Position numbers and translations under genes: made by a program
In this document: one piece after another, positions 1 through 12,699 of the stretch
How positions within the stretch are numbered: the first letter of the stretch is position 1
Layout of the letters: every line of letters starts with the position of its first letter
The notes under the pieces: model-generated
Databases searched by the model: none
Told to the model about the DNA's origin: nothing
Seen by the model: only the letters and a program-made list of their open reading frames with translations
DNA from: Apostichopus japonicus
Lineage: Eukaryota > Echinodermata > Holothuroidea > Aspidochirotida > Stichopodidae
DNA length: 64,000 bases
NCBI RefSeq assembly: GCF_037975245.1
Contig: NC_092566.1
Span: 10,879,501 to 10,943,500, forward strand
Direction of reading: 5' to 3'

Positions 1-279
1 ATTAAAGCTTGGCAAGATGCTGACAATGAGCAAGACGAAGAGGCAAAAGAGGAGCGCAGAAAGAAATTTAAGAAGAAAATGGAGAAAGAACTCAACAACT
101 TATCAGCTGCCAAAACAACTGGGGGTGTTACGGAGTTCCTAAAACATATTTACTCGAAACATACCCCAAAGGTAGGCATTTGTAAATACTAATAACTATG
201 ATTCTACATATATAGATCTAAAATAAATATCTTGCTCTTGTATTCATAAATTTGATGACATGTAGATCAATCAGCAATA

Positions 280-313
<34 letters not shown>

Positions 314-322
314 ATATATAGG

Positions 323-384
<62 letters not shown>

Positions 385-671
385 TCATGTATTGAATTGC
401 GTTACTGAAGAGCATTCATTGTGAAACTATCGCAATAATTTGACTTAATTTTACTTTTCAGAATAAACCAGTCAAGTTCGATATCAAACTAGTGGAAGGA
501 TGGTCTGACGAGAATGGTAAAACTAGAAAACGACTATTAATGGATGCAATGAGGGATTATCACCCTGATAAGAACTCGACTGAACAGTACGGAGAAGACT
601 GGCACTTCCTTGTTGAAGAAATTTCAAAAATTTTAAATGACTTCCATGACATCATCAAATCGGAGAGATAA
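1..671 (+). CDS. J-domain-containing protein, C-terminal two exons (partial)
   Basis: Exons 1-171 and 462-671 join in phase 0 (donor GT at 172, acceptor AG at 460-461) and end at TAA 669-671. The first exon is highly charged (EEAKEERRKKFKKKMEKEL) and runs into the left edge, so the N-terminus is missing. The second exon encodes DAMRDYHPDKNSTEQYGEDW followed by a helix. HPDK is the signature of J-domains, which stimulate Hsp70 ATPase activity. Here it sits close to the C-terminus, about 30 residues from the stop, as in auxilin-type or TPR-J fusion proteins rather than classic N-terminal DnaJ. I do not recognise the specific gene. The intron of 290 bp holds a TA microsatellite. Joining of the two exons is inferred from frame and splice sites. 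Confidence 0.72.
278..381. repeat. TA microsatellite
   Basis: Nearly pure (TA)n interrupted by a short GGCC step near 320. It lies in the last intron of the J-domain gene. Open frames across it are low-complexity artefacts. Confidence 0.95.
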
Positions 672-2230
672 AGCTATTAGACCGTTAGAATTTGCCAGGA
701 ATAATGCACCATCAACTTGTTCCTATATAGTATAATATCTAAATTTAAGAGAACAACAGTCTAATCTGCAACAGACAAAGTGACGTCACTGTCATGTAAA
801 CGCTGCATTCCTAGGCATATATGCCTATATAGCAGACCTAATGTCGTCGTCAATAATTACGAGACGAATCGCAGGTGTTAGTACAGTATATTCCATTTAA
901 GAGACTTGGATGCAATGTAATACGATACCATATAAAAGGCTGTTTCGCCATCAGGCGCTTCAGTGGGCCATGGGCGAAAGCACCTTGCCGGTAAAACGGA
1001 TGATGGGATCTGGACGTGAATGGTGTTGTGTTTTAAATATACTAATGGAGTTCCTCTGCTTGTTGCGGGCCCACATTCCTGTATCCATACCGGTGAGGGA
1101 GATGATTCCAAGATGAAGGCTGATCTCCTAAGTTGATTTTTTTATGAACTGATGAAAATGATATAATGGTGATGTACATTTGTAGAGGAACCTGTCCCTT
1201 ATTTGTTTTTACCTTTCATCTACTGATTGGCGATAGTTGTTGTGTTGCTGTCTGTTTCTGGAGGTGGGTGGTAGGTGGTTCTGCATGCTTTCCGCTGGAA
1301 GCTTCCAATGTTTCTGTTTGTGCAGAGTTGATATGGGCTATAGCAGGAGCTGAAGAGTGGCCTGATCATCATCTTGTAAATCTTCATGGTTGTGAATGGT
1401 GATGCTCTGGGGTTTCCCGATGAAGCGGCTATCTTCGTAAAACATTCGCGCATTGTCTGACTCTCTTGAGGGGGTTTTGATGGTGGTGTCCGAGGGTAAG
1501 TTTTTTATCGATGGTTAATCCCAGGAATCAAACTTGATTTGCGACTGGAACGGCGATATTGTTGAGTGTAAGATGTGGTTTCCTTCTTAATCTGTTGTGC
1601 TTGGCGATGTATAGTATCTGTGACTTGGTTGGGTTGAGTTCCATTCTCCTTCAGTCGTTGCATCAGTTGTGTATTCGGTTGATGTAGCGTTGTAGGTATT
1701 CCTCTGCTCTGAGTGGCTGTGGGAGGTGGTGTGATGTTGTAGGGCTTGACATTGGTCTGGATGTGAATCCTGTAAATGGACCATATTCGCTTCTTTTTAT
1801 TTGGGTTTGGGCCGTAAGACGGTCTTCTTAGTTGTGGTAATGAGTTGTACAATGACTGGAATGTGGTTCGATCTGAGGCCATTGCCGGTGTTGAGAATGG
1901 GGAATAGTTGATAGATGTTGGCCTAAATGAGAAAATACTCCAGTTGTTCGGGAGTTCCGTGGCCGTTGAATGTCAGAGTGGTGACTAATCGTATCTTAAT
2001 TCGAGTATGTCACACTCATGTGTGAATAAGGTAATGTGCTGATACTTTCCGTCAGTATCCGTTAGATATTCTTGAAAGTAATCTCAGTGATTTCAGAGAC
2101 TAACTCGATCTTGTCAAGTTTCGCGGAACTAGAAAGGACCGATGTGACAGTGTTGATTTTGAGCGTAGCTGAAGATCCCAGTGTTAATGTTAGTCCATTT
2201 TTTGTTATTCTTGTACGTTTAGGTTAAATG
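672..2230. other. Intergenic stretch with a possible decayed LINE fragment
   Basis: No gene recognised. Between about 1100 and 1900 the plus strand is strongly G/T-rich, and minus-strand frames are open at 1505-1882 (125 codons) and 1220-1453. The second frame contains IYKMMIRPLFSS, reminiscent of the RT-tail consensus (IYKTLIRPI-EYG) of Jockey/CR1-type LINEs. The frames do not join into one protein, so at most this is a decayed retrotransposon. Confidence 0.3.
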
Positions 2231-2239
2231 CATGAGCAG

Positions 2240-3375
2240 TTAAGCAGCCAAAGATAATAGAACAATTGTGTCCATGAAAGTTAAGCAGGTTCACACGATG
2301 ACTTTTTCATTCCTGCTGAGAGAGGTTTTACAAACTAATTTGTGTTCCGAAGTGTTTGACGGTAACTTTAATGCTCAACATCTGATGTTGGTAGACAGGT
2401 TAAGACTAGTGGCATTGAAGTGTAATCTGCAAAACAGAGTTCTTTTATTGTTCTCTAACATATCACTATTGTTCTGCTTGGGTAATCGTACGAGAGTATT
2501 AAAGTTATTCAGATTAAAAGATTTTAAGATTATGCTATGAGGATATGTATATATTTAATTCTTTTTATGTCATGGTAGAGGGAAATTGATATACCATGGT
2601 GATGGCATGTGCATGTTTATTCTTCATTGCTTCTGAGAGAGGTTTTACAAACTAATTTATGTTCCGAAGTGTCGGACGGTAACTTAATGCTTAACATCTG
2701 ACGTTGGTATAGACAATTTAAGTAAGGCATTGAAATGTAATCTGCAACACAAAGTTCTTTTATTGTTCCCTAACATATCAATATTTTTCACCTGGTGTAA
2801 TCGTACGAGAGTATTAAAGCCATCCAGATTTAAAGATCATAATATTATGCTATAAAGATATGTAAATATTTTTCTATTTTTATTTCTTAGTAGAGGGGAA
2901 ATGAATAGACCATGGTGATAGCATGTGTGTTTTTCATTGCTGCTGAGAGAGGTTTCACAAACTAATTTGTGTTCCGAAGTGTTTGACGGTAACTTTAATG
3001 CTCAACATCTGATGTTGGTAGACAAATTAATTGTGGCATTGAAGTGTAATCTGCAAAACTCTGTTATTATTTTCCAATATATCACTATTTTTCTCCTGGG
3101 GTGATCGTACGAGAGTATTAAAATTATTCAGATTAAAAGATTCTAAGATTTTGCTATGAGCATATGTATATATTTAATTCGTTTTATTTCTTGGACGAGG
3201 GAAATGAATATTCAATGGTAATGGCATGTGTATGTTCGTTCTTCATTGCTGCTGAGAGAGGTTTTACAAACTAATTTGTGTTCCGAAGTATCGGACGGTA
3301 ACTTGCTCAACATCTGATGTTGGTATAGACAATTTAAGTGTGGCATTGTAAGGTAATCTGCAAAACAATGTCTTT
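2240..3375. repeat. Tandem array of four ~310-bp units
   Basis: The marker GAGAGAGGTTTTACAAACTA recurs with AGAGG at 2321, 2637, 2947 and 3257, giving periods of 316, 310 and 310 bp. Each unit also contains GTTCCGAAGT, a GACGGTAACTT segment, CTGATGTTGG, TAATCTGCAA and ATCGTACGAGAG in the same order. The fourth unit stops near 3375. Units differ by scattered substitutions and small indels, so the array is not very recent. No long conserved frame runs through it. Confidence 0.9.
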
Positions 3376-6300
3376 CATGTAAGTAGAAATTGATACTACG
3401 GTCACTCTTTATCACACAATATGTACTTGAAACTCTCAAAACCCACATTAAGAACATATTCTTGGCAATTTGGTAAAGACCTCAATAAAACCACGCGGAA
3501 TTTTCCCTATAGAATTGCCCCCTTTGAACTGTATACCAAACGCGAATAATCTTAAAACGGTAGGATTAGCTATGCGATGCATTAATGTGCTAATTGATAC
3601 CGACAGAAGTTTAATATTGATTGTAATTACAAAAAAAAAACGGCTGATTCTAATGTATCCAACGGGCTTGTCGTTAAGACTTATACAGGACTCCATAACA
3701 CTAATATTATTTTGGACATCATTATATTGTTTTGGATATTTATGATACATATGGCATCCCGTAGTAAACGTAATCTCCGCTGCTCTGAATTTTCGTTAAA
3801 TTTTGAAAAAAATCAATTCAGGCCCCCCAAAAAGGCCGGTATATGCCTGTCTTACCTCCAGAACTGAGAGAGTAAGCGATACTCTGAGCGTTTGTAGAAA
3901 CCATTAAAGGAATTTGTAACCAACGCACCATGCACTATATCCTCCTTGATCTGAAATTATCAAAGTCGACATCGACAATTTCGACAAATATATAATCTAT
4001 AAACTACATTGCAGACGTTTAAAAGTTAAATACATGGCCACTCAATGATAATGGTGATCTAGAGCACGTGCTAGTCGCTACTTGCATATTTATGCGCGAT
4101 TAGCCATGGGGAGGGGCAGGCAGGGTCGTAAACTCTCAAACATATTTGTTTGGCCCATAAAACTTTGTCGTAATGTTTTGTTTCAGAAAATTGGTTCCCC
4201 CTAAGAAAAGCGTTGAACCCCTATAGGACGTTTAGCTACGCCCCATGCTTTCGACTTCAACAAAAGGGTTACGAAATTGCATAATATGGTTAATGATAAT
4301 CTACAATGTACAAAGACATTTATTGCCCACAATTTGGTGATATTTTGTATGTGCATCTTGCAACAGCAGAATGGATGAAGTCATCGGGACAATTCAGCTG
4401 AAAGGGTCTTTGTATATCCTTATAATTTATCAACCATTTACCAATAGAGGAAAGAATATTTCTACATAAAAGATACATTCTGATGGAATTCTTCGTACAG
4501 AGAAGTTTACCAAGTAAGCAACTGCGGATAAATCAACAAAAAGACCATAATATTTTAAATGAACCCTCTGAATGCCTCCATAAAGTGATCCAAAATTCCC
4601 GTAGTTGAAGGTATTGCCAGTTATATGTTGCATGCAATCAACCGTATATCTCAAGTTGCGGGCAAGATTATTGATATGCGGGTTTCAACTAACAGCGTGG
4701 GCTATTGTTTCTTCGATCAGGAAATTCCTTTAACCGACATAGTGGATAGTTCGAAAGGGAACGAAAGTCGATAAGAATACTTGTTTTGCGTCCGTCAGTT
4801 TCAATGAAAAGCACGCTTTAGGATTGGTCTAATTGAACAGTAAAAAGTACTGAATGATTTCTTGTTCATATAGGCAACATTTCAATAGGCCTACAAAATA
4901 AATGTTAATAAATCCATCTATCGATCCATCATTCATCCAATTCCATTACTTATCAGTTTGTCGTTCCGTCAGTCTGTATGTCGGTCTTTCAAAATTGAGA
5001 AAAGATTTATTATGCACTCATGACTCATTCATAATTAACAATCTTGGATAAAACCTGATGAAATATTGATTTCCTTTGTAAGCGTGTTGCATGCATAACA
5101 ATTACATATATATAACGCGAAACTCATTGCATTTCCAGTTTTTTCCGACTGATGCCACAGTTTAAAAAAAAAAAAAACTACGGTGTGCTTTTTGACAGCA
5201 TATGCTTAGTGGACGTCGTTCTTCGCTAGTTAAGAATATCGTCTGTTTTGGTTTCGATTGATGATCGTAACCTATGCAGTCATGCAGGCAGAGGAGTGCG
5301 TGTATATGTGTGTATATATATGGATGCCTCTGACAACGTATGCCATAAATAGCGCGGGACCTAATGTGAACGTGAGGATGTTCAAAATCATCTGAACATT
5401 TTTTTGTTTAATTTTAATATTTCAGACTGCTTTATGTTCGTTCTGACTGTCGTTTCCTTCTCTATGTATGCCATCTTCCTCTATGTATGCCAGTGCAGTT
5501 TACATATGCTGCCATACCAACTTTACCGCATCCATTGCATAAATTAGATAAAATACCAAATACATTCAGTTTGAGATTAAAACTAAGATGCAAAATAAAT
5601 CAGTCTCCATCAAGACCCCCCCCCTCCCCACCTCACCCGGACATATTGTTGTATCGCACCTTCGATATATGCCACTGTGATGTAGAAGGGGGCAATTGGT
5701 CAATAATATTTTCACATATAATTTCAGTAATATAATCACCCACTCACAGACTTCTATCCACCATGCCCAACCCCTATCTATCTACCCCATATTTCTTCAC
5801 TGGTCCTACCTCCGACCCCAACCCCTAAAATGTATTTTGTTATAAATGCCTGATTAGGCCTACTTTATTAGCCGTGTAGTAAGTGAAAAGTGAAACATGA
5901 CGATTCATACACTGTCGAAATATTCCTACTGCACACATGTATTTCCTCGTATGTGCATTGACCAGCAGATCTAGTGTTATACTATCCCAATGAAATACGT
6001 ATACTAAACAATAACCACTTTGTTACGTTGGAGCTAACTATGTCAGTATACAGCAATGCAGAGTAGAATGTCCATTTTACACTCGAATGATGTGTTTAAC
6101 TTACTTCTAAACAAACAAGAAAGGTTTACTACACATAATATTATTATGAATCTTATCAATTATCAAATTTAAACTCGAAATAAACACAGAAACATACAAA
6201 AGTAAATCAGAGTATTGGTTTACTTGAATTTGCCCCCGAACCCCCCCCCCCCCCCAATAAACAAAAACAACAACAAATACATTGGTTTACAAGGCAGCAA

Positions 6301-7790
6301 CATGAAGGAGAGCATTAAATATATAGAATATTTCAACAGTGTTTATCTCACAATATCGATAATTTTTATTTAAATCTTTTGTCTATTTTACTTACTTAAG
6401 GCTTTCTCTGGAAACTTGTTTATACCGAAATGTCGACTTTTTATCTCAATATTCTGTCGTATCATCTCAAAATTTCGATTGTTTTTCTCTCGAAATTTCG
6501 ACTATAGTTTATTTGATAAATTCTACCTAAATCATCGACAACGCGACTCTTTATCTTTACTTGTCAAGTTGTATTTATTCCACTAATTTCATGAATACGA
6601 ATAAGGTATTTATTTGTAAACAACAAGGTAACTTGTCACAAGCACATTTTGTCGGCCGTGAGATGTGTATGACTTTAGCACAAGGTGTTGTTATCTGTAC
6701 ACGGTGTTTTAATATTCATTGAACAATATACCTGCATGCTTTAGATAATTTGAAACAGACTAGTCAAACTATCGTTTTCCTTGCTATGTTTATGAATCCA
6801 CTAATTGAAGGGCGAAATCACACTTCAGTCACCGAAGCAGGAGGGGGTACGTAACCGCCCCTCTGCCCTCCTCTATATGACAGACGCTCCTGACCTCTTC
6901 GTACTTTCCAAGGTCATATGTCGTGATAATAACGTTAGACACATTGAGTATAACGTCATGTTATCAAGTGAATGACAGTTGGAAGAAATAATCTTGTTCA
7001 GCGTTTATTGGAAGCATTTACACTACTGAGATACACGGAATACACAGAGGATACAGTTTGTGGTAAGTTTGGAAGTTACTTTGCAGTTTTACCTCAAATC
7101 TAAGGCGCATCTTCCCTGGCTCATCCACGAAGTTTGTGCCACCACACCCCCCCCCCCACTCCCCACCCAACATACTGACACCTCTTCGCTTCCCCTGGTT
7201 GGTGTCCTCTTAAGATTGATAGATTCTGCTATCTTTTGTTTACGCACGTTAATTTCACGCAACTACGATACTATACTTTTAAAAGGATGACTTAAGCCAT
7301 ATGATATTTTGTAGATAATGAAACACTCTAGTGTTGTCATAGCTGGTTATCTTTCAATACGACTTTTAACTTTTGAGCAATGACCCTTTAAACAGACGAG
7401 GTTCATCAATGAAAGTGGCTGGACTATTTAGTCTAACAATGAAGACCATTTGGTCAAGCTCCTCACAGAAGCAATGGGAAAAATGTAGGACATGACCTCA
7501 AAATGACATGTTTACAATACGTGACAAAACAATGTCAATTAAGGACAACTGGTGTTGAATGTCATCCAAGGGTGCTCTGTTGTCTAATATGGAGGTCAAA
7601 AAATATGTTTGGGTTTAATTATTTTTAATTTGATAAAACAATGGAATTACATTAACATAAATGGCTGGACTGATAAGCCGACGTCTTCAGCTCGTTATCC
7701 TTAAAGGAGCATTCCAGAGATATTTTAATGGTGAATTTAATTGAAGTCCTCAATAGTTATAGAAACATTGGTTGCACTTAAAGTTTCCTC
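3376..7790. other. Intergenic, no gene recognised
   Basis: Contains a stretch open on both strands at 3448-3750 (about 90-100 codons) with no recognisable motif, short homopolymer runs (A at 5164-5176, C at 6240-6256) and AT-rich unique sequence. I see no splice-framed coding exon, RNA gene or clear transposon end here. Confidence 0.5.
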
Positions 7791-7794
7791 CATT

Positions 7795-7800
7795 TTTATT
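7795..7800 (-). promoter_or_regulatory. Candidate poly(A) signal of the peroxidase gene
   Basis: AATAAA on the minus strand, 77 bp downstream of the TAA of the glutathione peroxidase reading frame. Position and sequence fit a cleavage signal; not otherwise tested. Confidence 0.5.
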
Positions 7801-7876
7801 GGATTATTGTATATGAAGAATAAGATCCTATAAAGGCATTCTTTTTCAAGGATATATCTTTGCCATATCTATCGTC

Positions 7877-9308
7877 TTAAATAAACAACAGATCCTCAAA
7901 TTCCTCCTCGTTATAGTTTTTACGTTTTTCGATTTTCTTCGTCTCGATGAGGACATCGTGGATATCATCAAGTAGGTCGAAGGGTTCGACTTCTGAATCA
8001 TACCGCTTTAAGGGTGTACCGTCTGGTCCAATCAGAAACTTGTTGAAATTCCACGTGATGTCGTTATTCTTAAATGGCGACCAAAACCTCATCGCTGGAT
8101 CACCAATTTCTTCTTTCACAGCTGGGCAAGCGCGCTGTATAAAATTGAATAGACAGAGAGATAACTTATCTTGCCTTATTAAACACCGTCCATTGGCGGA
8201 TCAAGAATTTTAAAGTAGATAGGGTGTGGTCCCGTGTTTGTTGGAGCCTCTCGTGAAGGGGTCCCACTATCATCCCCCACCCCCACGCCCGAATTGGTTT
8301 TAGAAAATTAGACATGAAATGGTGCCTTGTGTGGCACATTTAGGCTATAAATTAGTTCTATAGTCAGGTTAACAAACACCTACTTTCACTTTTTTTTGGC
8401 GTTGGAAACACAGTTGTCACTGTGAGAAGTGTTCCAACCCTTATAAAGCGTAACATACCCTGTCAATGCACTCATATTTTGGTCAGATTTAGTATCACTA
8501 ACATGCAGGAAACAGAAATGAGAATGTTGTAATGGTTGCAAGTGGGGTGGGGGGGGGGGTGGGGGAGGTGACGATTAGCAGATGGGAGGAGTATAGAGGA
8601 TTATAGTGAACGCAACCTCCCTCCCCCGTCCCCAACCCCACATACACCTCCGCAAACACGAGTACACTTATAAGCCTACTTGGTCGGACGCTTTACGCAA
8701 CCGTTGTTCGTTGTTGTACTTAAATTAATTGCTGTTCTGCTTAAATTCTTTCTTTTATGTTTCTTTCAAAATCCCCCCATCCCCGCCCCCAGTGAACCCT
8801 TCTTCCATCCATCCTTATCCAAGTTCTTTTGTTAACAAAAGAAAAATGAAATTCTCACCTTTAAAGCAGTGAACAAAGCTATCTCGTTAGCGCCATTGAC
8901 GTCACATTTTTCGAACAAGTCAAAGTCTGGTTCAAAGCTGTTACCCGGTCTGACGTATTTGAGACTATTTCTGATCTCCTCTCCATTTGCTCCAGGTTCC
9001 TGAAGACCAAATTGGTTCGATGGTACGCCTATTACTTCAATTTTGCCTTTTAGTTCTGCGATATTCTTGAGTTCATTAAAATCCAGGTACTGGGATGTAT
9101 ATTGACAAAACGAGGCCACGTTGACAATGATCAGAACCTTGCCTTCGTAAAGAGACAACGGTGTCTCCTCTCCTCCGTCGAGAGGAACGAGTGTGTATCC
9201 GTGGATAGAATTCGAACCCGTATGACAGTAGGAAGACATTTCCGTCGGATGTCCGGACCCCACAGGTAACCACCATAAGGTGATAAAGAACAGCTTCGTA
9301 ACCATCAT
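7877..9308 (-). CDS. Secreted glutathione peroxidase, cysteine type (GPx3/5-like)
   Basis: Two exons on the minus strand, 9308-8859 and 8134-7877, join in phase 0 to give 235 aa. The start is ATG 9308 (MMVTKLFF); a hydrophobic stretch ending near GSG looks like a signal peptide, so the enzyme is probably secreted. The family reduces H2O2 or lipid hydroperoxides using thiols. The catalytic tetrad is visible: Cys68 in VNVASFCQYTSQYL (codon TGT, where many animal GPx have Sec/TGA), Gln99 in PSNQFGLQEPG, and Trp178-Asn179 in DITWNFNKFLIGPDG. Length and the RFWSP...ITWNF block match the tetrameric plasma GPx group. Because the peroxidatic residue is Cys, no SECIS element is needed. The acidic C-terminal tail (NYNEEEFEDLL) is an extension. 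Neighbouring DNA is repeat-rich with no linked gene. Family assignment is firm; the exact paralogue is not. Confidence 0.93.
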
Positions 9309-9314
9309 CGTCAA

Positions 9315-10890
9315 AATAAAAACTATATATTTATGTTAACATATGTCAAAGAAGCAAGTGAGACGCGTCGTTTATGCACACAGCTATATGTAAACGGATG
9401 CAGCGTTTACTTGATGACGAATTGCAGACGCCTTGCCCTCCTCCAAATGAAGACAAAACGCATTGACACTTCTTAGTGATTCTCAATATGGAATCGTAGA
9501 AGGTAATAAATGAGAAATACATGCAGCCGACGGTTGTTCTTAATCTCAAATGGCCCCCTGGTAAAGTCATTACAACTATACACATCAATGATCACGCCTA
9601 TGTCTCTGGGAATGACAATAAATTAACTCGAGGACTGTTAACTGCTTCTTCAGTGGAAAAAACGAGCAGAGCGTTTTACATTTGATATTTTGCTTATGAT
9701 CATCTCGGAATTATTTACGTACGAGAACCTGTTAGAGCCATACGAATAAAAAAATCATGATATTTTTGTTGGTTAAAAATTTATACTAACAATAACAAAT
9801 TAAATAATTTGATATTAAAAATTCATAATTAGTAGTAACAAATGAATGATTTGAAAATGAAAAGAATTGTGATAACAAATATAACATGATAATTTTATTC
9901 GAATGGCTTTTATAGGCCTTCGTACTAACGATCAAAGAGAATGTAAAATAACATCAGACTTCGAGATAAAGGGACTCGAGGAAGGAAAGAAAGCTTGCTT
10001 GCTTGAGTGACTATATAAAGTCAAATCATAATACAAACAATACGCCCTCTTTATGTAGCTGTATACATAATTTTCTTTTAATATGGTAAAAGGATTACTT
10101 CAGTAACAAAATTAGACCATGTGTTTTCAACTTATTTCCCTTCCGTGTACCCTTATGAACAAAGAAAGCATGTTAACGGCCTTCCATACGATAGGGAGTC
10201 TCACTAAATTACTACTGCTCCACCGTGATTAAGTCTGACGTGATAAAGGTTCGGTTTTCTTTGCCTGGGTTGGCACTCTGGGATGGGTAGTTGTTCTGAA
10301 CTGTACGGTTGGTCGTGTCTTTTGCGGACCCCAAATGTTTCTGGCCTCAGCTTGGCCCTCATGGAACTCCCAGCCCATTTGTTTTTACTGATTAATCTGA
10401 GCTTTGAAATACCTTTTTACAATCCAGGTTACGTTTAAAAGATCATATCTTGATTTTGAGAAGTAAATCCTTGAACTTCGGAGGAAAAGACAGTAATAAT
10501 TATCCATCAGCGGATTAGACATGACAACAATTGAAAAGCTAAAATACATGGCCTCCGATAACACCTTTACAATACAAACTAAAGATTTGTCATGCTAGGA
10601 CTTATAGTGTTTATCTACCTTCTTGCGTATGCTTCTGTTAAGACGAATTTTGAAAACACTTTGATGCCAGTATAATTAAGAAGAAGCCACAGTACCCTGC
10701 CGATCCCTTCCGTGTCGCTTTCTGTGTTCTATAGTATGAAAGTAGGGAGTGATAACTGGTAACAAGGGATGCCAAGTTCTAACCATGAATTGTCTTTATT
10801 CTTTCCCACTGTCTAAAATTTCCCAGTCAGTTTTTTATTATTAATCATTAATAATTTTTAACTATATGTATATATATATGTATGTATGTA
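9315..10890. other. Intergenic, probable upstream region of the peroxidase gene
   Basis: Lies 5' of the minus-strand peroxidase start. AT-rich, with short degenerate repeats near 9760-9860. No coding exon or recognisable transposon seen. No clear TATA or other promoter motif could be singled out. Confidence 0.45.
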
Positions 10891-10894
10891 TATG

Positions 10895-11118
10895 TGATCT
10901 TCCCGCAAGCAGGAACTCGCGAAAGAAGCCATGGAGGCTTATAGACTCGCAAGCTGACCGAAGCCAATCTCTCGGCACACATCCATTTAACGTCCATGTC
11001 TGGAAGTTGTTATTGAACAACACCCTTGCCAGACGACACACCTTGCTGTCGGCGGGGAATCGAACCGAGGATCTCATGACTGGGAGACGCCGGCGTTAAC
11101 CACTAGGCTATACACTCC
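10895..11118 (-). mobile_element. tRNA-derived SINE, copy 1
   Basis: On the minus strand a tRNA-like head has an A-box-like TAGCCTAGTGG (11110-11100) and a B-box GGTTCGATTCC (11066-11056), about 34 bp apart, as in RNA polymerase III internal promoters. The body continues to the CGCGAGTTCCTGCTTGCGGG segment and ends in a TA/TACA-rich tail near 10895. It is too long and diverged to be a functional tRNA. A second copy with the same body and orientation lies at 23621-23842. SINE class inferred from the promoter boxes plus dispersed copies. Confidence 0.75.
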
Positions 11119-11119
11119 G

Positions 11120-11430
<311 letters not shown>

Positions 11431-12250
11431 GTGTTCGTGTGCATACAGTTATATTCACATGCAATTGGAAGTATATACACTGTATACAACACAGACGTAA
11501 ATGACAACTCTGTCTCTGCTTTATTCGTTTTGACTAATTTCAATGAGCTATAGCATTACACCATATCAATCAGTGTTGTAACTTCCTGTTTCAGTTTTTA
11601 CAAAATAGGCGCCACAAACCAATAGGTATCAGCAAAACTTAAACACATGTCAAGCTCAACCACAATGAACTAGCCCTTCTTTTCTCTTTTCTCTTCTTTT
11701 GTATTATTTTATGAAGTCAGGCATGGGGGAAGAATCCGAGTACATCACGACAAAATAACACGTATACAATACTTATGACGTCATTAACAAGTGTACTACA
11801 TGCCATGCCACAGTAAACGTCAGAACTGTGAATACTGCTGCAAACAAGAGTTTAGCGCCACGACGCATTGAGTCTTCCATGAGGACTGAGCTACGAATTA
11901 ACAGACACTTATACTTTTCAGAATCGGTGCTGACAAATGCATGAAAGCTAGCTAGGACTATGGACTTGAGGTTAAGAAGAAAATTACTTCGATTAATTTC
12001 GAACTTCGATCGATCGATCGATTTTCGTATGCATGGCTCCGTAAAACTGGTTGATAAGTTGTCCGACGTATGGCAACATCCCGCGACCTATGCAATTGTG
12101 AGTCGCAACTCATATTATGCGGACCTTATAACTGATATCGAATTTTAGCCCAGCATTGCAGATATAGGCCTATATCACAAGCTTGACCTGAGCCACAACT
12201 GCAGGTATAGGTCCATATCGCAACAGACGTACATCCAACATAGATGACGC
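11431..12250. other. Intergenic with a short dispersed-repeat fragment
   Basis: No gene. The segment from about 11868 to 11990 (TCTTCCATGAGGACTGAGCTAC ... GGACTTGAGGTTAAGAAGA, quoted in parts) resembles the interior of the elements at 24318-24507 and 29675-29940. A short (CGAT)n run lies near 12007. Confidence 0.45.
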
Positions 12251-12254
12251 AACC

Positions 12255-12690
12255 GGTTAATGCGACTGTGAACGTAGGAGCCGGGGGGGGGGAAAGAGGG
12301 GGGAGGGGCACTGGGGGCGCGTGCCTCCCCCACTTTTTTTCCAAAATATAGCTAATGTGCCCTACTGGCAATTAAACTGTGCCCCTTTGATGAAGAACTG
12401 TCTTTTGGATATCATAAGCCTTTGTTAATTTTAATATTTTATTTTAATTATTTATTTTTAGTCTTTACGTGCTATTTCTAAAATGGCATACCATATCTTT
12501 TTGTTGCACGGTTATACAATAAACAATCACAATAAATAGTATTGATAGCATACTAACACATCATATATATTTAAGTGATATAACCGGTGTGTATCGCTTT
12601 ATAGCATAACGAGTGGTGGTTGTGGAATGAGAAAGTGCCCCTCTGATGGTGTGCCCCCCCCCCCACTTTTTGGAAGCTTCCTTCCCACTG
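12255..12690. mobile_element. Degenerate hAT-like MITE
   Basis: G-run/GGGGCACTGGGGGC at the left and AAAGTGCCCCTCTGATG / poly-C / GGAAGCTTCCTTCCC at the right match, in order, the ends of the better-preserved element at 17805-18460. Target duplications are no longer readable, so this is an older copy. Confidence 0.6.
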
Positions 12691-12699
12691 CTTGTAGTT

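Noticed and set aside
218-415. Tyr/Ile-rich open frames over TA tracts (also 11138-11323)
   Set aside because: Translation of microsatellite DNA only.
1505-1882. 125-codon minus-strand frame as a gene
   Set aside because: No domain, strongly skewed base composition and no splice-linked partners; at best part of a decayed LINE.
9309-9314. Starting the glutathione peroxidase two codons earlier
   Set aside because: The codon at 9314-9312 is TTG; the first ATG is 9308-9306.
11050-11118. Functional tRNA gene on the minus strand
   Set aside because: A and B boxes are present, but I see no acceptor-stem pairing, and the sequence continues into a longer body shared with 23621-23842, so a SINE is more likely.
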